Below are positions 34,599-48,500 of a stretch of DNA of 64,000 nucleotides, piece after piece. This stretch comes from Dryomyza anilis. Lineage: Eukaryota; Arthropoda; Insecta; Diptera; Dryomyzidae. The DNA is taken from NCBI GenBank assembly GCA_951804985.1, contig OX638130.1:115581593-115645592 (forward strand). The letters run 5' to 3'. Position numbers and translations under genes: made by a program. Below the pieces are notes generated by a model. The model did no database searches, had not been told where the DNA came from, and saw only the letters and a program-made list of their open reading frames with translations. Every line of letters begins with the position of its first letter. Position 1 is the stretch's first letter.

Positions 34599-35964
34599 TC
34601 ACTTTTTATTGTGCAGTATTTTTTTGGCCGACACCTCGAACAATTTCTTATTGATACGTTTCAGTTTTTGCACTTCGTCGCGCAGTTTTGTAATTTCCGC
34701 GTTGGCATAAGCGTCCGTATCCGCTGCAGCAGCTGCAGTGTTGCCCACAACATTCTGCGTTGATTTTGCTTCAGTGAAATTTTCAAATTGTAGCTGCTGC
34801 TGTTGATACGCCGCATGCTGTTCGGTTACCAGCACTTCGATGGTTTCGTCTTCCTCTACCTCGGCGGCATCAATCATACGTTTTAGATTATTGTTGAAAA
34901 TTTGCGGTTGCTTGTGTTCGGGATTAAATATAGCTGCGCTTGTGAGACGTAGCGCAATATTGCTTATGGCGCCTTTGTGCGGCAACGCTTTAATGAGCTG
35001 TTTGCTCTGAATGTGCCAAACGCAGACCTGATTATCCTGGCCACCCGATATAAGCGTGTGACCATCCAGCGAGAGTGCGAGGCAGGTAACCGCTGCAGTG
35101 TGTCCTGTAAATTTTCCACTGTGCTCTTTCTCCATGTGATATTCCTAAATATATATGAAATGTTAAATCAATTTCTGGAATTATGATAAAAGTTCAGTAA
35201 CCTACCTTTGTACGCGGCAACGAATCAATGTTAAACTCATATATGCTGCCATCGCTGCTTCCCACATAGACGCTAGTCTCCAGCGCATTCATCAGCACGC
35301 ACTGCAAACTCTCCGCAAAGACTACATTCAGCAAAAGGCTACCGCTGCTCAGATCGTAAATCTTGCAGGTTCTGTCCAGCGACACCGTAGCCATATACGC
35401 TCTAATGCCACCAGCACCCACATGCACATCGGTCACGGGAAGACCATGATCATTGAAACTATACAGGGGCGACTGATTGTCATCGGTACGTGTCACCAGT
35501 TGTGTGAGGTTCCAGACTAAAACACCACCATCCTGTCCGGCGGAAACAAAATGCGAACCATCATCGGTAAATTTAATGCAATTGATTGACTGATAATGCT
35601 TGGCAATTGTGTTGAGCATGCGTCCAGTTGGCAGGTGCCACACGTAAAGCGTCTCCTGAATACCAGCCACCAGATAATTGCCATCTGGACTGAGTGCCAA
35701 CGCATTTGGTTTACCGGGCGCCACAAAACGCACCGCCGTCAGTTGTTCCTGCCCATTAATGGGCCAAACGTGTATCAGCGGCTTTGAGCTGTTGGCCGTC
35801 AGTAGGTATTCGGTACGGAGCAGACACAGCGAATGTTGCTGCACAAAGCCGCCACCCTTGTAGGTCATCAGATTGGTGCCAGTGCGAAAATCCCAGGCTG
35901 CGCACGACAACTGATGATCATTGTTGTCACAGGTGAAGAGTACCTCGAGCATGTCGCTGCTCAT
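34599..35964 (-). CDS. WD repeat-containing protein 18 (WDR18)
   Basis: WDR18 (yeast Ipi3) works with PELP1/TEX10 (Rix1 complex) in ITS2 processing and late 60S ribosome maturation in the nucleus. Exons 35964-35206 and 35144-34599 give 434 residues (human 432). WD40 blades are visible throughout, for example ALALSPDGNYLVAGIQETLYVW, INCIKFTDDGSHFVSAGQDG and VTCLALSLDGHTLISGGQDN. The C-terminal coiled coil EITKLRDEVQKLKRINKKLF matches the family end. The last codons AAT AAA AAG TGA contain a poly(A) signal. The gene converges on BBLN with 155 bp between stops. Confidence 0.96.
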
Positions 35965-37498
35965 GTTGATGCTTAGTTATATATATTACTTATTATTTTT
36001 AAAGAAATTAAATTAATATATTGCGAGAACAGAAAAAAAAAACGCGTGCACGTTGAATTGACGCGTGTTTTCGTTTTGTGTATGTTTTTGTTGTAGTTTT
36101 GACAGCTGTCTTCGCTGTTGATACAAAGTGCTGCCAGATTGATAAAAAATATCAGGGAATACAAGTCGATTATTGAAATAAATACACTCTCAGAAATATA
36201 TTGTCATTTCCGACAATATTGTAAAAATTTCGATGTTCAAAATAGATCTCATGATCAGATTGTCAAATTATTGTCGGTTTGGCAATCAGATTGTTTTTTT
36301 AAATCGTCATTCGATTGTTTAAGAATAACAATCGACATTGTCATTTAATAAGATAAAAAATGTCACACGAATATTTTTACAATTTTTATTAGCAAACAAT
36401 TATTTATAGTGCAGAAATGCACACTAAGAGAACATTTTCTGGTCGTCGTTAATAGCTTAACGCCAATGTGAAAGGCAGAAGTGGTCTTGAGCATTTGTGG
36501 ATAGCAGAACACTTTATGTTACTCGCATGCGTTATCCAGAAAGGGTTTACTTCCTTCCCATTTCTACCGCCAAACGTTTTATTTGGTGGCTCCCATATCT
36601 ACACAAAATGCACATATGTTCAATAAATATCGAATAATTAAATTGTAAAAATATAACTTAAATTTTGTTTGAATTTTTTATATTTTGAAATAAATAAAAA
36701 CAATAAATTGACATATATTTGAAAGCCACAAAACAGAGGTGCCACACAATCACTGTATAATGAAATGACAATCACATATTGTTAAAAAGTAACAATATAT
36801 TTCTGAGAATGTACATAATTTATGTACTAGAGAATTAAATATAAAAGATTCAGAATTTATTTAGTAACTTTTTTGATTTTAAAACAAATTAAATATGTAT
36901 AAGAATAAATTTCTACATTATGCAATAGAAAAGAAAGTACCATAAAACTACAATTAATTTAATGCCACTCCCCTTTTCGATGTGTGTGTTTACAAAAGAC
37001 AGGCTTTTCTTTTTTAAGGGGTACCTCGTGAACTTGAGATCACTTTTTTAAATTTTTAGTTCTGGTTTCGTGTAACAATTTTTCCTCGCCCACTAAGTTT
37101 TCGATTTTTGTCGGTTCCAGGGGTTTGAACATACGACTGCATTTTTATTCAACGTGATTTTATTAATGTATGTCAAATTTTTTAATTGCATACGCTTTTT
37201 ATTATTTTTAATAAATATGTACAATCAATTATTATGTAATCTGTTAAAAAAAAAATTGAAAATGTTTTATTTTTTGTGAAAAAATACCTTCCTATTTTCT
37301 GTGGGATGAAGATATTTCCTGTGGGATAAAGATTTTTCTGTTTTCTGTTCTCGTGGCAACTATGGTAATTCTATTATTTTTCATTTACGTGGCAGCATCA
37401 ACAAGAATCTGATTTCATTGATGACGGTTATCGTGCACATGGTAAAATTGTTTTGTTTATAGCAGCAATTTGGGATAAATTCTGGACACAATCTACCA
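35965..37498. other. Divergent spacer between WDR18 and METTL1
   Basis: It should contain both promoters. Much of it is occupied by the MITE at 36190-36815. The rest is AT-rich without recognisable elements. A short upstream segment (about 37390-37440 followed by a GT...TATAG stretch) could be a leader exon of METTL1, but the implied intron is too short to be convincing. Confidence 0.45.
36190..36815. mobile_element. MITE with TCTCAGAAATATATTGT ends
   Basis: The left end TCTCAGAAATATATTGT (from 36188) is mirrored by ACAATATATTTCTGAGA (to about 36808), 17 bases of terminal inverted repeat around roughly 600 bp. Extra internal inverted pieces (ACAATATTGTAAAAAT / ATTTTTACAATTTTTA) occur. No coding capacity is seen. 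Confidence 0.75.
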
Positions 37499-38890
<1,392 letters not shown>

Positions 38891-38966
38891 ACAATACGTA
38901 AAGTTGCAAAATTCTTAAATATATCATTTTTTTATTAAAAAAATAGTTACATTTTTATGCAAAAAG

Positions 38967-40055
38967 TCAATCTTTATTTAAGTGTCCAATGCCTTCGCAT
39001 TCAATGATTACATTAACGCCATCTGCCTCCTCCTCGGTTTTAAACTTAACACCCGTCAGCAATTCAGCCACATGTATTGCGGTCTTTGTGTGATTGGTCA
39101 ACGCACAGGTCTTGATGCGCGAAACTCCTTTCGCAAGCGCCATAAATATTATTAATTGATCCTGCACATAACCATCAACACAGGTGCCATTGCTGATGTA
39201 TTGTTTAAGCTCGTTCGTTGGCGCCAAGGCGAGCGCCTTGCCATCCACTTTGCGTTCGCCCAAAGCGGAGGAACCAACGGTGCAGCCTTCTGTTGTGATG
39301 GCCTTCAAAATCAGTCCTGAGCCATTGTCGCGCGCCATGTCCGTCGCCTCTTTGTATGCCTCAATGCAGCTACCTTGCACCGCTGTACAGCTGCGCAGCT
39401 CTGCATCTGCCGATGACCTCATTTCATACGCTATGCGCGGTGGTATATTTCCAGCAACAAAGCACCAACCCAGTAGCTGTTGCAGGCTACCAAATTTAAC
39501 AATTTCCACTGAGTTGAGACTTTCAATGACGGGTATTGTTATGCGACAGCAGCCACCTCCACGCGGATAGTAACCACGTCGCACGAGATCAAAATCAAAG
39601 CTAGCACCAAACAGTTCCAGGTTCGGACGCATTACTTCGGTCATGAAATCGACCTGCGGTGCCATGCCCACGTTGGTACCGCCTATCAGATCAAGTTCAC
39701 TGGACTTGAGTGATCCTTGCGCAAACAGTAGAACCGGCAATGCAGCCTGCAACACAAGCGTCACTGATGCAGCTGTGCGGGTGTCTACCATGTATTTGCC
39801 AGATTTGATCTGTTGTGGTGCAAATTCCACAACGGTGGATTTCATTTGATTGCCGGTGACGGTCGCATTTGTTATTTGCTGCAGCAGATTCAGACCGAAG
39901 AGATGTTGATTAGAAAGTCCGGGATTTGGCCGATTTGCACGTATGTTATAGATGCGCACTGGACGCTGCAATATGCAGCTTAGACTCAGCGCATTTCGGA
40001 GGATTTGGCCACCACCCTCCAGGTAACTTCCATCGATTTGTACAACTTTAGACAT
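38967..40055 (-). CDS. Rtca: RNA 3'-terminal phosphate cyclase
   Basis: RtcA uses ATP to turn RNA 3'-phosphates into 2',3'-cyclic phosphates; in flies it restrains axon regeneration through Xbp1 mRNA processing. It is a single 362-codon exon. Family motifs are IDGSYLEGGGQILRNALSLS at the start, RTAASVTLVLQA, GGTNVGMAPQVDF, RRGYYPRGGG (the signature loop) and, near the end, ALTNHTKTAIHVAELL. His322 of that last motif aligns with the histidine that is adenylylated in the family. The final codons AAT AAA GAT TGA include a poly(A) signal, so the 3' UTR is probably very short. No intron or break is seen. Confidence 0.97.
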   Translation of the reverse strand: MSKVVQIDGSYLEGGGQILRNALSLSCILQRPVRIYNIRANRPNPGLSNQHLFGLNLLQQITNATVTGNQMKSTVVEFAPQQIKSGKYMVDTRTAASVTLVLQAALPVLLFAQGSLKSSELDLIGGTNVGMAPQVDFMTEVMRPNLELFGASFDFDLVRRGYYPRGGGCCRITIPVIESLNSVEIVKFGSLQQLLGWCFVAGNIPPRIAYEMRSSADAELRSCTAVQGSCIEAYKEATDMARDNGSGLILKAITTEGCTVGSSALGERKVDGKALALAPTNELKQYISNGTCVDGYVQDQLIIFMALAKGVSRIKTCALTNHTKTAIHVAELLTGVKFKTEEEADGVNVIIECEGIGHLNKD

Positions 40056-40677
40056 TTAAATGAGATACTTTCAAGTGTTATTTTAAAAGGCAGATAATTT
40101 TTTCGCTAGTTTTCTGTTTGACTTGGCTTCTGTTTGTAGATTGTTTTTTTTTTTTTTTGCAACCGGTATAAATACTTGGTAGCAGTGATGCATTTTTTAA
40201 ATACTAATTGGGGGCAAACAAAATTAATTCAATTGATTAAAAGAGGGTAATTTTGTTTTTTCTTTTCTTTAATTGCGTATTTTATTGCTGAACCAAATTT
40301 TATTAACAAATTAAAAAAAGATTAAAAAGAAGTGGATAGTATAATTTTTTAAAATAAAGAGTAATTCCATAAATGCGGGTAAAAGTTGGTTTGATGCTAC
40401 AAAGTTACAACATTGCATATAATCGTGTTGCCACCATATATTTCGCATTGTTTATAACAATTTCGCAAGTAAATGAAGCATTACATGTTTTTGTGAAATC
40501 GTGATATCAGTTGTTGTGATTCTAGATCTACTTTATCGTGAAATGAAAAGAATACTTATCACTTGCTAATACATTGAACATTTTGATGTTCAATGTGCGT
40601 TAAAAGTTCTCATAAAATTGATATGCGAGTCTTGTTCATATTGATAATACTTTATTTATCAATATAATTTTATATTT

Positions 40678-41034
40678 AGCGTATTCACAGTTTCATGGTA
40701 TTGGTACGACATTGTACGAGTACGACAATTGAACTGTGACTCCACTTTTCCGCTTGTTAAAACATTTCGTAAAATAAATTAGGCTGATACTTACAAAATT
40801 AAGATTTTTTAATATTATCATAAATATTTCCTGATTTGAAAAGAAAAAGAAATAAATTAACATTTTATGTGCACTATTTGTCTTCAATTTCACATTTTTT
40901 CATTTCACAAATACTACACTTGTCACTTTTATAAGTGATGCAACAACAAGTTGACGATTCTGTCTTTTTATTTTATCGTATATATACCACGTGGTACGAT
41001 ACCATAATAAACTACGATGAACTGTGAATCCGCT
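40678..41034 (+). mobile_element. MITE family A, copy 1 (357 bp)
   Basis: The left end AGCGTATTCACAGTTTCATG and the right end reading ACTGTGAATCCGCT form imperfect terminal inverted repeats, with TA on both sides. The body (CCACTTTTCCGCTTGTTAAAA, TAAATATTTCCTGATT) is shared with the reverse copy at 50868-51180. Confidence 0.8.
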
Positions 41035-41050
41035 AATTGTTATATTAATA

Positions 41051-41222
41051 GCCCTATTCTGACAAGAGTCATAAATTCAAATCGGTCACAATAGTGCGTT
41101 TTGTCACAATTTCGTATTCTGACAATTTTATTTTCTATGTTTATTGACGTAAAAGTCAGAATCAATTGTCATTTGTATCAATTGTTATTGATACCAATTG
41201 TCTTTGCTCGCTAGAATAGGGC
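41051..41222 (+). mobile_element. MITE family B, copy 1 (172 bp)
   Basis: Ends GCCCTATTCT and AGAATAGGGC are perfect inverted repeats. The interior TTTCGTATTCTGACAATTTT is shared with a shorter, reversed copy at 59349-59458. Confidence 0.8.
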
Positions 41223-41730
41223 TGTAAGCTTCCTAATTCACAACATGAGAGAGATAATATGTAACGAAAATGAGGACGCTCTTCTAAACATCGAAAATCG
41301 GCTAAAAATTGAAAAAATTGTTCTGAAATAGCTGCTGTTTATTATATTTTCATAATAGGCATGTCCAAAATGGATCACATTACATTATTGTAGGTTTTAA
41401 TAATTGGATTGTTAAATTTTAAAATTTGGGGGTAGCAATGGTCAAAGTTTCGATCATCGTTTCGGTGCCCAGCAAGAACACAGTCGGTCATTTTATGGAT
41501 CATTTTAGGGGTAGCAATGATCAAAGTTTCGATCATTATTTCGGTAACATGTAGAATAGCGTCGGGAAAAAATGATAAAAACTTTTGCATACTTGTGATT
41601 TTACATCTCTGTCTTCTGCGCGTTTATACAGCTTTTTCTTGCATGTTGTATAAGTGAGTAGCAAACATTTAACATGTGGGTTGGAGTTTCGATCAGCAGT
41701 ATCTTTGCTGGGAATTTAACAATTGATATT

Positions 41731-42103
41731 GGGCGTTTTCGTAAATCATTTCAGAGCAGAGCTCTGACCATGATCTCAATATTCTGAATATTGTCAGAGT
41801 TGAACGCAATCTGAACTCAACCTGAAGACTCTGATTTAAATTAAAAACAACTTGAGCAGGAGATGTCTAATTCGTATGAAGTCTTGTGTTTGACAAATAA
41901 AATTAACGTCAAAATCAGTACTTTTCAGCCAGCTCAATAAAATGAAATCGAGCACGTCGAGTCTGTTCTGAACAACCGACTTCGATAATCTGAGCGAATA
42001 TACAAACGCAAACTACTGACTCTGAATGTTCAGAGTTTAAAAACAAATGCAGATCTTTTTTGACAGTTCGAGCTCAGTTCAGAACTAATAAACGAAAACG
42101 CCC
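41731..42103. mobile_element. MITE family C (GGGCGTTTTCGT ends)
   Basis: GGGCGTTTTCGT at 41731 is mirrored by ACGAAAACGCCC at 42092-42103. The interior has several internal GAACTC/CTGAAC/CAGAG palindromes. About 370 bp, no coding capacity. Target duplication unclear. Confidence 0.7.
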
Positions 42104-42379
42104 ATTGACAATTTCAAATGATATATCAACTGAAAGTCACAACTTCCATATCCTATGGCATTTGTAAATTTACTTTTTATCGTTGAGTTTTGAGTCTGGC
42201 AATGCTTGTTCAAATATTTTGTCCATAAACACAGTTTAAATTGCACTGTGTTAATAGAACAGAAGTCAATTAATTTATGGTCGAAAAACAATAGTTTCTA
42301 GTAGTGTTGTTGTTTGTTTAATACAACAAACACTAGTTTTGCAAAATCTTTTTAGTTTAATATTTAACGTATTTGCGAA

Positions 42380-45263
42380 ATGTCGAAAGTGTATTTAATA
42401 CCGGTGGCGGTATTTCTTGTATTTCAAGTAACTTTTATAGGCACGTAAGTAAAATATAAAAAAATACTAATTGTACTGCATAATTAGATTAATTGCATTG
42501 TTTTTAGCTATATTGCAGCAGTACTGCAAGGACATGTGGTTCCAACAATACCGTACATAAGTGATGCGGCAACCTACTCGCCGGAAAGTTGCGTCTTTGG
42601 CCAACTGATAAACATCGGCAGTGTGTTATGTGAGATTTGCATTTATTTTGTTTATAATTATTATTACTTATTACGATGTGGTGCATATAAATGCATGAGT
42701 CATTCTGTTTTAATCTCTCTATTTGTTTATTTTTATTTTTTCATCTGCATTCAGTGGGAATTACCATCTACATCCGCTACCGCCAAGTGCTCGAGTTGTA
42801 TGAGCGTCATCCCGATTTGGGCAGTGGTCTGCTGAAGCACAACCGCATCGCGGTATGGATTGGTTTGGTCTCATGTCTGGGCATTAGTTTTGTAGCCAAC
42901 TTCCAAGAAACTAATGTGCGTATTGTGCATTTTATTGGCGCATTTTGTTGTTTTGGCTGTGGGACGCTCTACTTTTGGATACAGGTGAGAGTTAAATGCT
43001 TTCAATTGTTTTAAAACTAAAGATAGTTGTAAAACATGTTTTATATTTGTAGGTAATTCAAAAACTATGTCAATCTAAATTAGTATTTTGTATATAGAAT
43101 TTTATTGAAACTTTGTATTAACATAACTAAAATCATTTAGTTTTTTTTCTACAAACTTTCATTAAACACGCACTGTCTATCGATTAACTGGATAATGTCT
43201 CTGATAAGGCAGCACCGCTTATCTACAAACTATTTTAAAGTAGAATGCAAAAAATAACCGATTTGAACTCAGGCTAATCGTTATCAAAAATTTAATTTTC
43301 TAAGAAAATTCAATGCGAAATAAATTCAATTGAAACAATTGTTGCATAATTATCACATTTAGACAAAATTAATACATAAAATGATTGTATCAAATGTGTG
43401 TTTCAGGAATTTGTATTTGTTCGAATTATTTTTCATATTTGACGCGTCTTCTTCTGGGTGTTACAAACTGAAGACCAATGTGAATATAACCATATTATTG
43501 GGTAAAAAAATTGATTTCCCAAATTTGAGAATATTTTTTTTTTCAAAAATTTATTTTTCCAATTATATCGTTTGATATTAGCTTTTGCGATATTTGGAAT
43601 GTATTGGATTTCTGTATTTATCAATATAACAACTTTTTGTTCTATTAAAGATACAATTTTATTTTCTTTAAAAATGTTTAAACTGAAGAAAAAAATAAAA
43701 AATATATTATAGTAATTAGATTTCCTTAGTACCTATAGATCCATTCACGTAACTCGTTATGAAAACAAGTAATTCGCACACATTTCTATTTTCGTAGTAT
43801 ATTTTACTAAAAAAACTAACCAAAAGATAGAACAATAGAAGGTGTAAACCCTACAATATATTTATAACCCAGTAGCAAGTAGGTTAAAAATTTTTATGAT
43901 TATCGTAAATTACGAACATTTAATTATTCAAAATAATCATTAATTTCGGTGCATTTTGCTTTTAAAAACGACGATGATTTTAAAATAATAAAACAATCAT
44001 ATTTTGCCCGTAAATATCAATGGCACGTATTTTTCATGGAATTATATAATATCGATATATAAATATATCGTAAAAAAATATAAATAAAATTTATTATTGC
44101 TTTTTCGAATCAAACGTACATTCAGGAAAACTGCAAAAAAATCTATATATATAAAATGAAATGTCCTTTGTGTGCCAGACCATCACGAGAGAACGAACAG
44201 GCGGATTTGCCTAATTCCTTTTGTATATTGTTCGTGTCAATGCAAGAGTGGTTTAGGAAAAAAATAAAAGTCGGAAAACCCCAAAGGAAAAGCCGGAAAA
44301 TCGAAAATATCTAAATTTGACCATAGGACCATACAATTTGGGCATAGCGCACGTATCTGTGCGCTACGAAGGGATTTTTTGAAATTCTCCTCCTATGGTA
44401 CACAAATGGGAGTAGCAAAATTGAAATGTTAATTAAAAGGAGGTTGTTCCCAATTCGCACTGTGCAAATTGTCTTGGGTCATCCTGCATATATAAGGCAC
44501 CCTATCGTACCGTCGAAAGCAGCATTGTAGTCGATTAATATGTGATTGCTGTAAATCTGTTTCTCTTTGGTCTTTTCCAGAAATTGGCGTAATGTAAAAA
44601 TCTGATTTATGGTGAATTTGCCAGGTCAAGCTAGGTCTTCATTGGCAAATTTCGGATAGAATAAAATGCCAAAAGGCAGCTTTTAATTTTAAAGTTGACT
44701 TTAAATTGTCTATAATTAGGCGGCTTTAATCGAAAACCGAAACTTTATATCGAAAATTAGATCGAATTTAAAAATGATCGTCAAATGCTTTGCAGTGTTA
44801 CCGCTACAAAGATGATATGAAAAAGTATTAAATTTTTTTATGTAAATATAGAAAATTGATTTTTAAAAAATTATTTTAGGCACTTATTTCATATATGCTG
44901 TACCCGATGGCGGGTACAAAAAAGCGCGCCCATGTACGCCTGGCCTTGGCCGTCTGCTGCACCATACTGTTTATAGTGCTGGCCGTCACCGGTGTCATGT
45001 CACACATTCTGTTCAAAGGGCAGGATCCGAGAAAATGGTATTTACGAAAATATAAAAATTCATTTATTGAAATATTTTAATTGAAATACATTTGCAGGTA
45101 TCCCTCTGATGGTGGCTGGTACTATCACGTGGTCAGCTCCATTTCCGAATGGATTATTGCCACAATATTTAGCTTCTACATATTGACATTTACGGAAGAA
45201 TTTCGCGATGTACATTTGCAGCATCCGCAGCTGACGCTCATCTCCTATTCGATAACGTTGTAG
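42380..45263 (+). CDS. DRAM/Frag1-family membrane protein
   Basis: This is a six-helix lysosomal/Golgi membrane protein of the CWH43/FRAG1/DRAM family; vertebrate DRAM members promote autophagy after stress. Five exons, 42380-42444, 42508-42629, 42755-42984, 44880-45037 and 45098-45263, join in phase to 246 residues. Conserved points are VPTIPYISDAATYSPESCVF after the first helix, ETNVRIVHFIGAFCCFGCG, and YYHVVSSISEWIIATIFSFY followed by TFTEEF. The third intron is about 1.9 kb and carries dispersed repeats; the others are 60-125 bp. A poly(A) signal AATAAA at 45465-45470 is possible. The family is certain; the DRAM1/DRAM2 subtype is not decided. Confidence 0.94.
44139..44730 (-). repeat. Dispersed repeats in DRAM intron 3
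   Basis: The part 44139-44330 matches, in reverse, the element at 55236-55690: TATATATATAAAATGAAATG, then TGTGCCAGACCATCACG, then AACAATATACAAAAG-type sequence in antisense. The part 44640-44730 is the right half of the palindromic MITE seen at 59541-59677. The family of the first piece is not assigned. Confidence 0.6.
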
Positions 45264-45558
45264 GCGTAGCCGCGTCCAAAATTTCTTTTAATTTCTTAAA
45301 CAACATTTGAAATCAAAACAATTAAATTTTAAGCATTAATAGTATAGTACACATTGCTGTTTTATTTAAAAATTTACATTTATTTATAAACAAAATCAGA
45401 ATTTGCGTTGTATTTAGCATACGTACAAAACAATTACATGAGTTACTAGTGTATAAAGAAGAAAAATAAATGGTATTAATTAAGAAATTCCTTGAAAATG
45501 CAGAAACATTATGTTAAGTTATTTTTGTTTTGTTCTTTGTTTTTTTATTTTTGATATT

Positions 45559-48500
45559 TTACCTTTTGCGATCGCGCGAACGATTGCGCTCACGATGTTT
45601 GTGACTACCACCGCCTCCGCCACCGCCTCCGCCGCCACCACCACCACTGCTGCCGCGTGTACCATGTGAGCTGCGCACAGGCGCATAGTTATGATGGTGG
45701 TGATGTTTGTTGGTGCGATGATTGCTGCGTGAAGCGTGCTCTTGATATTTGTCGCGCTCGCGATACTTGTCACCACCGCCTCCGCCGCCACCACCACCGC
45801 TGTTGCGATCCTTGTTGCTGACATAGTAGTCGGAAGAGCGTTCGAGGCGATCACGTGAAGATTTTCTAGAAATAGAAAAAAAATTAACTAGGATTAAAAT
45901 ACATTCGGGATTGATTCAAAGAGAAAAATAATCGGTTTTAAATAAATTCAGAAATTAATTTTAATTTTTTTTTTTAAATTCCGAAATATATAAGAATTTG
46001 ATAAGAAATAAATAAAATTTGATAAGAAATAAAAATAGAGCGACAGGGACAGCAATATTTCTTGCCGCTCTTTTGGCATTTCTCTTCAGTAAGGTTTGCC
46101 ATTTCATGCCACTGAAACCGCTTGACCACCAGAAGCGTCGTATGTTCGATAATTTCAACACTGGCGTAATAAAGGGTTTTTCAACAGGGATGCTACAAAA
46201 GTAGAGCGACAGGGACAGCAAACGACGCCATATTTCTTACCGCTCTCTTGACATTTCTCTTCAGTAAGGTTTGCCATTTCATGCCACTGACCACCAGAAG
46301 CGTCGTATGTTCGTGAATTGGGCTGGGCCGTACTTCTTCCGTGATGATCAAGACCGGCACGTTACTGTGTTACCTTTAAATGATAACCGAATATTTTTGG
46401 CCCCAATTGGATGATATGGACTTGGAGGACATGTGGTTCCAAAAGGACGGCGCCACAAGCCACACAGCGAATTCCATAATCAATTTATTGGAAACCAAGT
46501 TTGGAGAACGGGTTATCTCACGACTGGACCATTAGTAGATTGGCCGCCTCGGTCGTGCGATTTGACGCCGTTAGACTATTTTCTGGGCTACGTCATGTCT
46601 ATGGTCTATGCCAACGATTGATGAACTTCGTACGAATATCGAACGTGAAATTGCAGCAGTATCGGCCGATTTATGCTTGAAAACCGTCGAAAATTGTTTC
46701 AGCGTCTGGACTTCTTTCTGCAAGCGTTCCCGTGGTGGCCATGCAAAAGAAATTGAGTTCCATACATAATGGCATCGAACGTACTTTTACAGGAATAAAG
46801 AATTCATTGATATCCAAAACCGTTTTTGTTTTATTTAAAAAAACTTTCTTATAAAAAAACACTTTATCTACCACCCCACGTTTCATTTTAAATAATACTA
46901 AAAATTCACCTTAAAACGTTCAGTTAGATTTATGTCTGACAGAATTTGAAAGACCTACACAGAAAAAAAATATTGTACGTATATATAACAATTGATATTA
47001 ATAGCAAACAAAATCGTATTCCAATTAAAAATATGAATGTATTTACTAATTAATTAATTAATTAATTGTATTTACACATTTTTTAATTAAAATATTAATA
47101 GGAATAGAATTGTTCCCTGCAGAATTATTTCCCGTAGAATTTGACCCCGTGGAGTTTTTGACAGTAGATGTTTTAGTGTGATGAGTTTTAGTGTGGTGAG
47201 TTTCGGTGTGGTGAGTTTCGGTGTGGTGAGTTTCGGTGTGGTGAGTATGGGTATGGTGAGTTTTAGTGTGGTGAATTTTAGTATGGTGAGTTTTATTGTG
47301 GTGAATTTTATTGTGGTGAGTTTTATTGTCGTGAGTTTTAGTTTGGTGAATTTTTGTGTGGTGAATTTTATTGTGGTGAGTTTTAATGTGGTGAGTTTTA
47401 GTGTGATGAATTTTAGTGTGGTGAATTTTAGTGTGCTGAATTTTATTGTGGTGAGTTTTATTGTCGTGAGTTTTAGCATGGTGAGTTTTAATGTGGGGAA
47501 TTTTGGTGTGGTCAGTTTAAAGAATTTTGGGTGGTTGTTAACCTGGTGTGAAATATCTTGTTATCACTATAATAACTGTTGACATACACGTAATGTAAAA
47601 TGTATCTTCTATGGGGGGTGCCACGCCCAATGGTCCAATCACTCCTACATTCGGCGAAACCGTTTAGAATGGTTAAAAATAACGCTGACCGAAATTTAAT
47701 TAAATTTACTATCCTAATATGGGAAATGCCACGCCCAGTCCTCCAATCTTATCGGGATATATAATATCCTCTGCCCAGGCCCAACATACATATTGTGCCA
47801 AAATTTTATTCAAATCGGTGCAGCCGTTTTGAAGTCTAATCGGAATTTAAAAGTATATATATATATATATATTCGACAAAAACAACAATGTTCAAAAAAT
47901 TTCGAAAAAAAAATTGTTAAAAAAATTTTTTGGTCGACAAAAACAATTTTGGCCATTGCATAATGGTCAAAATCACCATTTTCCAAAACAATGTCGAAAA
48001 AAAATTGTTTTTGCTTTTGTTTTTATTTTTGATTATTTTTTTGTTTTTCTTTTTCTTTCAATTTTTGTTTTTCCTTTAGTTTGGATTTTTGTTTTATGTT
48101 ATTGCTTTTGTTTTTGTATTTTTGCTTTTGTTTTGTGCTTTTGCTTTTGTGTTTTTGCTTTTCATTTTTTTTTTGTTTGTATTTGAGTTTTTTGTTTCAT
48201 GTTCGTAGCTGGTGAAAGTGCCGAGTTATATCATATTGAAAGTTTAGGTTCTTTGTCGAATCCAGCCCATATATAGCCTATCATTCCGTCCAGACCATAC
48301 CGCATCTGTGGTCAAAATTTCAAGAAAATCAGATTCGCCGTTTAGACGGAGAAGCGGAACAAACGTACAAACAAATGAACAAACAGATTTATTATATTAA
48401 TGGATAATAAATTCAATAAAAAATATTCGTGTGAATAAAACCAAAAAAAAAAAAACAAAATTAATGGAAATAAATCTATAAATTTGCGAAAAAATAAATA

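Larger units (their letters stand above)
40056..42379. other. Divergent spacer RTCA-DRAM, largely MITEs
   Basis: Three distinct inverted-repeat elements (40678-41034, 41051-41222 and 41731-42103) fill much of this gap. Between them, 41427-41547 holds two copies of GGGGTAGCAATGRTCAAAG about 82 bp apart. No gene was seen. Confidence 0.6.

Noticed and set aside
45519..45854. 111-codon minus-strand frame in the CycL last exon
   Set aside because: It is an alternative frame through the Gly/His/Arg-rich cyclin L exon; the RS-coding frame joins in phase with exon 3.
47087..47582. 130-codon frames on both strands of the minisatellite
   Set aside because: They are a product of the 15-bp repeat unit, which lacks stops; no start context or conservation is expected.
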